Shown here in pieces: positions 30,882-38,467 of a DNA stretch of 64,000 bases. The position numbers and the translations under genes were made by a program. Every line of letters begins with the position of its first letter. Position 1 is the stretch's first letter. Origin of the DNA: an uncultured Oscillospiraceae bacterium (GTDB lineage: Bacteria; Bacillota; Clostridia; Oscillospirales; Oscillospiraceae). The notes beneath the pieces are model-generated. The model was not told the DNA's origin and did not search any database. It saw only the letters and a list, made by a program, of their open reading frames with translations. The stretch is taken from positions 1 through 64,000 of the forward strand of contig CAJTYK010000005.1 of NCBI GenBank assembly GCA_910584285.1. Direction: 5' to 3'.

Positions 30882-31766
30882 TCAATTTTTTCGTTTCTCC
30901 CAGTCCGGGATCTCCTTGGCCTGTTCGTACAGCCGGACGTAGCTTTTATGGCGGCTGGGGGCGATTTTCCCCGCCGCCACCGCCTCCCGCACGGCGCAGC
31001 CCCGCTCCTTTACGTGGGCGCAGCCCTGGAAGCGGCACTCGTCCAGGAAGGGCCGGAATTCCCGGAAGGCTCCGGCCAGTTCCTCCTTGGGGATGGCCTC
31101 CATCCGCTCCACGTCAAAAGCGGAGAAGCCCGGCGTGTCCGCCGCCAGCCCGCCCGCCACTGGGAACAGCTCCACGTGCCGGGTGGTGTGGCGGCCCCGC
31201 CCCAGCTTTTCACTCACATCCCCCACCTCCAGGCCGAAGCCGGGCTGGAGGGCGTTCAAAATGCTGGATTTACCTACGCCGGAATTGCCTGTAAAGGCGG
31301 ACACCTTCCCAGCAATAGCCGCCGCCAGCTCCGGGATCCCGTCCCCCGTCTCCGCACTGACCTGAAGGGTGGGGAAGCCCGCCTCCCGGTAGACCGCCGC
31401 CAGCCCGTCCGCCCGATCCAGATCGCACTTGTTAAAGCAGATCAGCACCTCACAGCCCTTCCATTCCGCCATGGCCGCCATGCGGTCAATGAGAAAGGGA
31501 TCGGTGACGGGAATCGCCCCCGACGCGATGATCACCATCTGGTCGATGTTAGCCACCATGGGGCGGCGGAACTGGTTTTTCCGGGGCAGGACGGCGTCCA
31601 CCATCCCCGTCCCGTCGTCCAGCCTGCTGATCTCCACCCGATCCCCCACCAGGGGTGTGAGCTTCTGTAGGCGGAGCCGCCCCCTCCCCCGGCAGGGGAC
31701 GGGCGGCTCCTCGCCGGTATCCACGTAATAAAACCCGCTGAGGGCCTTGACAATCCGGCCCGTCAT
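30882..31766 (-). CDS. rsgA: Ribosome small subunit-dependent GTPase A
   Basis: 294-residue circularly permuted GTPase that acts late in 30S assembly. OB fold about residues 1-65. Permuted G motifs in the order CFNKCDL (G4, about 110), GNSGVGKSSI (G1, about 168) and DTPGFSAF (G3, about 209). C-terminal zinc motif with Cys, CAHVKERGC (about 240-258). The ATG overlaps the prkC stop (ATGA). The order prpC-prkC-rsgA is the conserved Firmicutes arrangement. Confidence 0.97.
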   Translation of the reverse strand: MTGRIVKALSGFYYVDTGEEPPVPCRGRGRLRLQKLTPLVGDRVEISRLDDGTGMVDAVLPRKNQFRRPMVANIDQMVIIASGAIPVTDPFLIDRMAAMAEWKGCEVLICFNKCDLDRADGLAAVYREAGFPTLQVSAETGDGIPELAAAIAGKVSAFTGNSGVGKSSILNALQPGFGLEVGDVSEKLGRGRHTTRHVELFPVAGGLAADTPGFSAFDVERMEAIPKEELAGAFREFRPFLDECRFQGCAHVKERGCAVREAVAAGKIAPSRHKSYVRLYEQAKEIPDWEKRKN

Positions 31767-33829
31767 TGTGAAAAATTCAGATGATAGCTGCGTTCCAGCT
31801 CGCTGTTGATATAGATGGACACAAGCTGCACCCCAGAGGCGGTGGCGGGCTTGCTCAGCACTCCGGTGGACGCGTCCACCGAGCCATCGAAGATCACTTG
31901 ATCCCCCACCTGGATACGCACCTCCACCGTCCCCGTAAACCCGCTGAGATCCACATCAATGAACTTGGTGCTGGCGGGCACGCCCACATCCTCCGTGGGA
32001 ATGGGGGGCGTCTCCGTGGCGGGGGGTTCGGTGGGCGGCGGTTCAGTGGCGGGCGGCTCCGTCTCCGGCGGCTCCGTTTCCTCCGGGCCTGTGCTCACCC
32101 AGAAGTCGATGACAGTGCCCTTCTCCACCTCGCCCAGCACGCTCTGCCAGATCACCTTGCCCTCGGCATACTCGGAGCTGGGGTGATTATCCACCTTGCC
32201 CCGGATGAGGCCCATAGCGCCCAGCTGCCGCTCCACATCCTCAAGGTTCCAACTCACAAAGCTGGGCACCGTTACCTTGGGGGTCTCCGGGCCCTTGCTC
32301 ACAACCAGTACCACCTTGTCGCCCTTTTCCACAATGATGTCCTTCATGGGCGTATAGGAGATAATCATGCCCTTGGTGATGGTGTCGGAGAACTCCTCCT
32401 GCACTTCCACGTCAAGCCCCATCTCGTTTTGCAGCTTCAGCAGCGCCTGCCGATACTCCCAGCCGTCCACCGCCGGCATATACATCGTATCTTCTCCGCC
32501 GCTGATGGTGACCTTGATAACCAGATCCCCCTCCTTGACCATAGTTTTGGCCTCGGGGGTCTGGGCACAGATCTGGCCCTCCGGATACTCCTGGCTGTAG
32601 ACGGTGTCCCCTTCCTCATACTTAAACTCCCCTAATAGGGCCGGGTTTTTCGCCAGATCCTCCAGAGTATACCCCAGCAGAGAGGGCACCGGATATTCCT
32701 TTTTCTCCTCAAACATCCCCTTCAGCAGGAAATTATAGAGGAAAAAGATCATACCGCCGATGAAGATCAAAATCACTACGATGGCGGCCACCGCGGGCAC
32801 AATGTTAGTTCCCCGAGCAGGCGGATCGTCGTACTCGTCCAGCTCCTCCTCCCGGTAGCGGCGCTCCCGGCGCTCCGGCTCCCGGGCAGCCTCCCGGCGG
32901 CGGCGCTCCGTGTCCCCGGCGCTGCTCCGGCTGACGGGCACCACCATGGTGGGTTCGTCCACCTCGTTCTGGGGAATGGGCTGGGACACCTCCATGTCCG
33001 GATTCTTGCGGAACTCCTTTAGATCGTCCAGCATCTCGTCCGCCGATCCGTACCGCTGGTTGACGTCTGGCGCCATGGCCCGCATGGTGATATCCTCCAG
33101 CGCCTGGGGCACGTCCGGGTTCAGGCTGCGGGGGGGCACTGGGATGGCGCTGATGTGCTGGATCGCCACCCCCATGGGTGTGTCACTCTCGAAGGGCAGA
33201 CGCCCGGTGAGCATCTCGTAGAGCACCACGCCGGCGGAGTAGATATCGGTGCGGCAGTCCACATGGCTCCCTCTGGCCTGCTCCGGGGAGATATAGTGGA
33301 CGGAGCCAATAGCCTCCTGGGTCATGGTGTTCTGGGCGGCGCTGGCCAGCTGGGCGATGCCGAAATCGGTGACCTTCACGCTGCCATCCCTGAGCACCAT
33401 AACATTGTGGGGCTTGATGTCCCGATGGATAATGCCCCTGGAGTGGGCGTGGCTCAGCGCCCGCATGATCTGGGTGATGAAGTGCTGGGCCTCCCGCCAG
33501 TTCAGGGGGGTGCCCCGGCGCTGCATATACTGCTTCAGCGTCAGCCCGTCCACCAGCTCCATGACGATGTAGTCCAGCCCGTCGGACTGGCTCACATCGT
33601 ATACAGACACGATATTGGCGTGGGATAGCATGGCCACAGCCTGGGACTCGTCATGGAAGCGGCGGCGGAACTCGGCGTCCTGGGCCAGCTCCGGCTTCAG
33701 GATCTTCACCGCCACCAGCCGGTTGAGCCGGTGATCTCGGGTCTTATAGACCATCGCCATGCCGCCCATGCCGATGCACTCCATGATCTCATACCGGTTG
33801 TCGAGCATTTTACCTATGTATTGATCCAT
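31763..33829 (-). CDS. prkC: PASTA-domain Ser/Thr protein kinase PrkC (PknB/Stk1)
   Basis: 688-residue membrane kinase that senses muropeptides and lipid II. Kinase domain 13-270: GMGGMAMVYK loop, Lys42, HRDIKPHN with Asp136, DFG 155-157, activation-loop Thr around 168-170. Basic juxtamembrane stretch (308-330), one transmembrane helix about 343-367, three extracellular PASTA repeats (about 378-446, 447-513, 516-582). Then a Thr-Glu-Pro-Pro repeat linker (584-612) and a beta-rich C-terminal domain (613-688) that most PrkC proteins lack. GGAGG precedes the ATG. It lies 24 nt after prpC and overlaps rsgA. Confidence 0.96.
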   Translation of the reverse strand: MDQYIGKMLDNRYEIMECIGMGGMAMVYKTRDHRLNRLVAVKILKPELAQDAEFRRRFHDESQAVAMLSHANIVSVYDVSQSDGLDYIVMELVDGLTLKQYMQRRGTPLNWREAQHFITQIMRALSHAHSRGIIHRDIKPHNVMVLRDGSVKVTDFGIAQLASAAQNTMTQEAIGSVHYISPEQARGSHVDCRTDIYSAGVVLYEMLTGRLPFESDTPMGVAIQHISAIPVPPRSLNPDVPQALEDITMRAMAPDVNQRYGSADEMLDDLKEFRKNPDMEVSQPIPQNEVDEPTMVVPVSRSSAGDTERRRREAAREPERRERRYREEELDEYDDPPARGTNIVPAVAAIVVILIFIGGMIFFLYNFLLKGMFEEKKEYPVPSLLGYTLEDLAKNPALLGEFKYEEGDTVYSQEYPEGQICAQTPEAKTMVKEGDLVIKVTISGGEDTMYMPAVDGWEYRQALLKLQNEMGLDVEVQEEFSDTITKGMIISYTPMKDIIVEKGDKVVLVVSKGPETPKVTVPSFVSWNLEDVERQLGAMGLIRGKVDNHPSSEYAEGKVIWQSVLGEVEKGTVIDFWVSTGPEETEPPETEPPATEPPPTEPPATETPPIPTEDVGVPASTKFIDVDLSGFTGTVEVRIQVGDQVIFDGSVDASTGVLSKPATASGVQLVSIYINSELERSYHLNFSQ

Positions 33830-33853
33830 GGTAAAAGTCCTCCTACAGATTGC

Positions 33854-34588
33854 TTACAGCTGCGCCAGGACAACAGTGACGTTATCCGGCGCGCCCTGTT
33901 CCAGCGTCATATCCACCAGCCTGCGGCACAGCGCCTCCGGATCCCGCTCCTCCAGCGAGGTCTGAAGCAGCATCGAATCCGGCAGCACGTTGGACAGCCC
34001 GTCGCTGCACAGCAGCAGACGGCTGCCCTGGCCGGTCTCCACCCGAAGCAGGTCAAAGGCCACCGTGGGCTCCACCCCCAGCGCCCGGGTGATCAGGTTC
34101 TTCTGGGGGTGGCGGCGGGCCTCCTCTACGGTGATCTCCCCCCGATCCACCAGGAGCTGCACCAGGGAGTGATCCACCGTCACCTGCCGAATCATCCCGT
34201 TTTCTATGAGATAACATCGGCTGTCCCCCACGTTTACCACGTAGGATTCCCCCGGCAGGGCCAGAGCCGCCACCAGCGTGGTGCCCATGCCCCGGTACTC
34301 CGGGTTGGCCTGGGCCAGCTCAAACACCTTCCGGTTGGCCAGGGCGGAGGCCTCCGCCAGCACGTCCTCCCACCACTCTGGATCATCCCGGGATCCCTGG
34401 GAGAACCGCTCCTCCACCGCGTTGGAAAAGCAATCTGCCGCCACGGAGCTGGCCACGCCTCCCGCCTGAGCTCCACCCATGCCGTCGCATACCACCAGTA
34501 GGGCCGCTCCGTCCAAGTCTCGAAATGCCCAGCTGTCCTGGTTGTCCTTTCGGTGGCGGCCAACGTCCGTCACGCCGAACAGTCTCAC
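33854..34588 (-). CDS. prpC: PP2C-type Ser/Thr phosphatase PrpC (Stp1)
   Basis: 244-residue metal-dependent phosphatase that reverses PrkC phosphorylation. PP2C motifs: VGRHRKDNQDSW (about 9-20), VVCDGMGGAQAG (metal Asp, about 32-43), VGDSRCYLI (about 116), LLCSDGLSN (about 172) and DNVTVVL near the end. The start is GTG with AAGGAGGG 8 nt upstream. It pairs with prkC directly downstream. Confidence 0.96.
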   Translation of the reverse strand: MRLFGVTDVGRHRKDNQDSWAFRDLDGAALLVVCDGMGGAQAGGVASSVAADCFSNAVEERFSQGSRDDPEWWEDVLAEASALANRKVFELAQANPEYRGMGTTLVAALALPGESYVVNVGDSRCYLIENGMIRQVTVDHSLVQLLVDRGEITVEEARRHPQKNLITRALGVEPTVAFDLLRVETGQGSRLLLCSDGLSNVLPDSMLLQTSLEERDPEALCRRLVDMTLEQGAPDNVTVVLAQL

Positions 34589-34619
34589 TGAAGATCCCTC
34601 CTTTCCGGAATCAAGGGCC

Positions 34620-35660
34620 TCACCATGAAGCTCCGCCGTCCATGTGCCTGCGCCGGAGCTGTCCGCAGGAGGCGTCGATGTCGCTTCCCAGCTTCCGGCG
34701 CACGGTGACGGTGACGCCGTGCCCCTCCAGCCGCTGCTGGAACTGCCGCACCCGGCGGCTGGGCTTCAGCGGCGACTCCGCCACATCGTTCAGCGGGATC
34801 AGGTTTACGTGCCCGGGCTGGCCCCGGAGCAGCTCTGCCAGCTGGTCAGCCTGGGCATCGCTGTCGTTCACCCCGTCAATCATGGCGTACTCGTAAGAGA
34901 TCCGCCGTCCCGTGGTTTCGAAGTACCGGCGGCAGGTCTCCATCAGCGGCCCCACTCCCACCGCCCGGTTCACCGGCATCAGCCGGCTGCGGGTCTCGTC
35001 GTCTGGGGCGTGGAGGGAAACGCTTAATGTCAATTGTAACCCAAGAAGGGCCAGTTTGTCAATTTTCTTTCTCAAGCCGCAGGTGGACAGGGAGATATGC
35101 CGCATCCCAATGTTAAGTCCATCCGGGTGATTCACCAGCGTGAGAAAGCGCAGCACATGGTCGAAATTATCCAGCGGCTCCCCAATCCCCATCAGCACGA
35201 TATTGGAGATCTCCGCTCCGCTATCCTTCTGGGTAAAGATAACTTGGTCAAGGATCTCAGCGGGTGACAAGTCTCGAACCTTGCCGCCAAGAGTGGAGGC
35301 GCAGAACACGCAGCCCATGTTGCAGCCCACCTGGCTGGACACACAAACAGTATTCCCATGCTTGTACCGCATCAAAACCGTTTCAATGCAATTTCCGTCC
35401 AAAAGACGCCAGAGGTATTTTATGGTGCCGTCCACCTGAGACACCTGCCTGCGCTCCACCCGGGGCACCGTGAGGAGGCACCGCTCCTTCAGAGCGTCCC
35501 GCAGGGCACGGGGCAGATCGCTCATCTCGTCGAAGGACTCCACCCCCCGGTGGAGCCAGCGGAACACCTGCTTAGCCCGAAACCCGGGTTGTCCCAGCTC
35601 CTTGAAGTAGGCGGACAGCTCCTCCAGCGTCATGGATTTCAGATCCACCACCGGGATCAC
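34620..35660 (-). CDS. rlmN: Dual-specificity rRNA/tRNA (adenine C2)-methyltransferase RlmN
   Basis: 346-residue radical SAM enzyme that methylates A2503 in 23S rRNA and A37 in some tRNAs. Cluster motif CNMGCVFCAS (about residues 114-123), GMGEPLDN-like segment MGIGEPLDNFD (about 158), catalytic Cys in STCGLRKK (about 198) and the C-terminal Cys-containing DIDASCGQLR that resolves the methyl intermediate. GTG start overlapping the rsmB stop (GTGA). Confidence 0.96.
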   Translation of the reverse strand: MIPVVDLKSMTLEELSAYFKELGQPGFRAKQVFRWLHRGVESFDEMSDLPRALRDALKERCLLTVPRVERRQVSQVDGTIKYLWRLLDGNCIETVLMRYKHGNTVCVSSQVGCNMGCVFCASTLGGKVRDLSPAEILDQVIFTQKDSGAEISNIVLMGIGEPLDNFDHVLRFLTLVNHPDGLNIGMRHISLSTCGLRKKIDKLALLGLQLTLSVSLHAPDDETRSRLMPVNRAVGVGPLMETCRRYFETTGRRISYEYAMIDGVNDSDAQADQLAELLRGQPGHVNLIPLNDVAESPLKPSRRVRQFQQRLEGHGVTVTVRRKLGSDIDASCGQLRRRHMDGGASW

Positions 35661-36979
35661 CCCTTCCTGCGCAGCTTGGCCACGAAAAACCCGTCTGTAT
35701 TGTGAATGTGGGGCCAGAAGGTGATCCGTCCTGGCTGCTCCCCAAGCTCGGGTAGGGAGAAGGGCTCCGGTGCAAACTGCGGATTTTCCGCTAAAAACCT
35801 GTCCACCACATCCCCATTTTCCCGCTGGAGCACGGTGCAGGTGGAGTAAATCAGCACCCCACCGGGCCGGACGTACCGGGCGCAGTTACCCAAAATGGCC
35901 TGCTGCACCTGGGGCAGCCCCTCCAACGCCTTGGGATTCTTGTATCGGATGTCCGGCTTCTTGCGGATGATGCCCAGCCCTGAGCAGGGCACATCGGTGA
36001 TCACCGCGTCAAACCCGTCCAGCCACTCCTCCTTCCGCTCCGATGCACTCTGGAGGCAGGGGGAGATGACGGACAGGCCCAGCCGATCCCGCCCCGCCTG
36101 GAGTAGCCTGATTTTGTGGGGGTGGATATCACAAGCGAGAACCTCTCCCCGGTTTTCCAGCTCAATAGCGGCGGCAAAGGATTTTCCTCCGGGGGCGGCG
36201 CAGCTATCCAGCACCCGTTGGCCCGGCCTGAGCCCGGCAGCCGTCACCGCCAGCCGAGCCGCCGGATCCTGCACATAAAAGCGGCCCTCCCGAAATGCTG
36301 CCAGCCGCTCCAGATCGCCCGACCCGCTCATCAGCAGGCACCCGGGCAGCCACGGGTGGGGTGTGACCTCCACCCCCTCGCTCCACAGCTCCTCCGCCAG
36401 CCTGTCCGGATCAGTCCGAAGGGAGTTGACCTGGGCCGTGGTGGGGGGCTGGAGGTTGTCTGCGGCCAACAAGGCTTCCGCCCCGTCCGGGCCCAGCTCG
36501 GCCAGAAATTCCTCCACCAGCCATTGAGGGTGGCTGTATTTTATTGACAAGGTTTCTACCTTGTCATGTCCTTCCGGCTCCAGCAGATCCTTTTGCCGAA
36601 GCATGGCCCGCAGGATGCCGTTCACCATCCCGGCGGCCCGGGGATTGCGGCAGTATTTTTTTGTCAGCTCCACCGCCTCGTTCACCGCCGCGCTGGGCGG
36701 AATTTTATCCAAAAACAGGAATTGATAGACCGCCGCCCGAAGCCCACACAGCACCGGGGCCTCCAACGCCTCCAGCTTCCGGCTGCAGAACCGGGCCAGA
36801 TGCCAGTCCAGCAGCAGCCTGTTCTGCAATACCCCATAGCACAGCCGGGAGGCCAGGGCCGCGTCCCGCTTGTCCAGTTCCTGCTCCCGCAGCGTCTTTT
36901 TCAGATATCCATCTGACCACGCCCCCTGCCGCTCACAGGCGGTCAAAGTGATCAGCGCGGCCTCTCTGGCAGAACCCAT
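35657..36979 (-). CDS. rsmB: 16S rRNA (cytosine-967-C5)-methyltransferase RsmB
   Basis: 440-residue protein: N-terminal NusB-like RNA-binding domain (about 1-135) and C-terminal Rossmann methyltransferase with SAM motif VLDSCAAPGGKSFAAA (about 240-255), DVPCSGLGIIRKKPDI (Cys of the PC motif, about 310) and YSTCTVLQRENG (second Cys, about 362). Size is typical. It lies 12 nt after fmt in a conserved rRNA and translation-initiation cluster. Confidence 0.96.
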   Translation of the reverse strand: MGSAREAALITLTACERQGAWSDGYLKKTLREQELDKRDAALASRLCYGVLQNRLLLDWHLARFCSRKLEALEAPVLCGLRAAVYQFLFLDKIPPSAAVNEAVELTKKYCRNPRAAGMVNGILRAMLRQKDLLEPEGHDKVETLSIKYSHPQWLVEEFLAELGPDGAEALLAADNLQPPTTAQVNSLRTDPDRLAEELWSEGVEVTPHPWLPGCLLMSGSGDLERLAAFREGRFYVQDPAARLAVTAAGLRPGQRVLDSCAAPGGKSFAAAIELENRGEVLACDIHPHKIRLLQAGRDRLGLSVISPCLQSASERKEEWLDGFDAVITDVPCSGLGIIRKKPDIRYKNPKALEGLPQVQQAILGNCARYVRPGGVLIYSTCTVLQRENGDVVDRFLAENPQFAPEPFSLPELGEQPGRITFWPHIHNTDGFFVAKLRRKG

Positions 36980-36991
36980 CGGGGCTTCCTC

Positions 36992-37924
36992 CTAACCTGT
37001 CAAAACTGTGCCCATCCGGATGGGGTGGCCCATCAGGAAGGCGGACGCGGCCATGGCCTTCTTCCCGTCCGGCTGGAGCTCCAGAATCTCCAGCGCTCCA
37101 CTGCCGCAGGCCACCCGCAGGCCCCGTTTATCCGCCTGGAGCACCGTACCCGGCGCCTGGCCCCCGGCGTCCTCCGCCAGGGCGGTACGCAGGATCTTGC
37201 ACCGCACCCCATCCACCGCAGCCACAGCCGCCGGCCAGGGATACAGCCCCCGCACCTGATCGTGGAGCTGTCGGGCCGTTCTGCTCCAGTCCATGGGGGA
37301 CAGATCCCGGGACAGCATGGGGGCATGGCTGGCCCTGCTCTCGTCCTGGGGCACGGCCTTCACCGTCCCCGCCTCAATGCCCGCCACCGTCTCCACCAGC
37401 AGCTCCGCCCCCATCTGGGCCAAGCGATCAAAGAGCTGGGCGGCATTCTCGTCTATCCGGATGGGGGTGGCCCGCTGGGCCAGGATGTCCCCGGTGTCCA
37501 TCCCCTCCGCCATAACCATGATGGTGACGCCCGTCTCGTCCTCTCCGTTGAGAATGGCCCAGTTGATGGGGGCCGCCCCCCGGTACTTGGGCAGCAGGGA
37601 CGAGTGAACGTTGACGCACCCCAGCCGGGGCACCTCCAAAATGTCCACCGGCAGGATCTTCCCGTAGGCCGCCACCGCGATGAGCTCCGGCTCCAGCTCC
37701 TTCAGAATTTCCAGTGCCTCCCCATCACGCAGCCTGACGGGCTGAAACACTGGCAAACCAACCGACAAGGCATATTCCTTCACAGGCGGTGCCTGGAGTT
37801 TCATGCCCCGGTTTTTCGGCTTGTCCGGCTGGGTGAACACCCCGCGGATCTCATGCCCCGCCTCCACCAGCGCCTTTAGCGAGGGCACCGCAAAATCCGG
37901 GGTGCCCATGAATACGATTCTCAT
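36992..37924 (-). CDS. fmt: Methionyl-tRNA formyltransferase
   Basis: 310-residue enzyme that formylates initiator Met-tRNA using 10-formyl-THF. Formyl-transferase domain with FMGTPDFAVPSL (about 5-16), the HSSLLPKYRGAAPINWAIL active-site segment (His110 region, with Asn in VNVHSS) and DTGDI (about 146). C-terminal OB-like domain from about 205. It overlaps def by an ATGA junction, the common def-fmt pair. Confidence 0.97.
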   Translation of the reverse strand: MRIVFMGTPDFAVPSLKALVEAGHEIRGVFTQPDKPKNRGMKLQAPPVKEYALSVGLPVFQPVRLRDGEALEILKELEPELIAVAAYGKILPVDILEVPRLGCVNVHSSLLPKYRGAAPINWAILNGEDETGVTIMVMAEGMDTGDILAQRATPIRIDENAAQLFDRLAQMGAELLVETVAGIEAGTVKAVPQDESRASHAPMLSRDLSPMDWSRTARQLHDQVRGLYPWPAAVAAVDGVRCKILRTALAEDAGGQAPGTVLQADKRGLRVACGSGALEILELQPDGKKAMAASAFLMGHPIRMGTVLTG

Positions 37925-38451
37925 GCCCGCTTTCTCCTTTTCCGCCGGGGCCTCCGGGCCTCGGTCTGCTCCGCCTCCATGGCGTCCAGCTCCTCCATGG
38001 TGTAGAGCTCCCCATCGGTGCGCTCCACAAACAGGTGGCCCTCCAGGTGCTCCAGCTCGTGGCAGAAGCAGCGGGCCACCATCTCCTCCCCGGACACCTC
38101 AAAGAAATTCCCGTCCCGATCCTGGGCCCGGACGGTCACCGAGCTGGGGCGGAGCACCCAACCGTACTGGTTGGGCACGCTGAGGCAGCCCTCCCAGCCC
38201 CCCTGCTCCCCTTCCTTGCGGACGATCTCCGGGTTTACCAGCTCAATCATCTGATCCTGGTCATCCATCACGATCACAGCCCGACGGAGTATGCCGATCT
38301 GGGGCGCGGCCAGCCCCACGCCCCCGGCGTTCTCCAGCGTCTCCTTTAGATCGTCCAGCAGCCAGTGGAGCTTCCGGTCGAACTTCTCCACTGGCCGACA
38401 CACCTTCCCCAGGGTCGGATCCCCTTGAGTTAATATTTTTCGCAAAGCCAT
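37921..38451 (-). CDS. def: Peptide deformylase
   Basis: 176-residue metal-dependent deformylase that removes the N-formyl group of nascent proteins. All three motifs are present: GVGLAAPQIG (about 44-53), EGCLSVP (about 86-92, metal Cys) and CHELEHLEG (about 130-138, metal His pair; the family more often has HExDH). The C terminus is a basic, Arg-rich tail of about 20 residues. ATG 38451 follows GAGGAGG by 8 nt. A longer open frame upstream lies within priA. Confidence 0.96.
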   Translation of the reverse strand: MALRKILTQGDPTLGKVCRPVEKFDRKLHWLLDDLKETLENAGGVGLAAPQIGILRRAVIVMDDQDQMIELVNPEIVRKEGEQGGWEGCLSVPNQYGWVLRPSSVTVRAQDRDGNFFEVSGEEMVARCFCHELEHLEGHLFVERTDGELYTMEELDAMEAEQTEARRPRRKRRKRA

Positions 38452-38467
38452 CGCAAATTCCTCCTCT

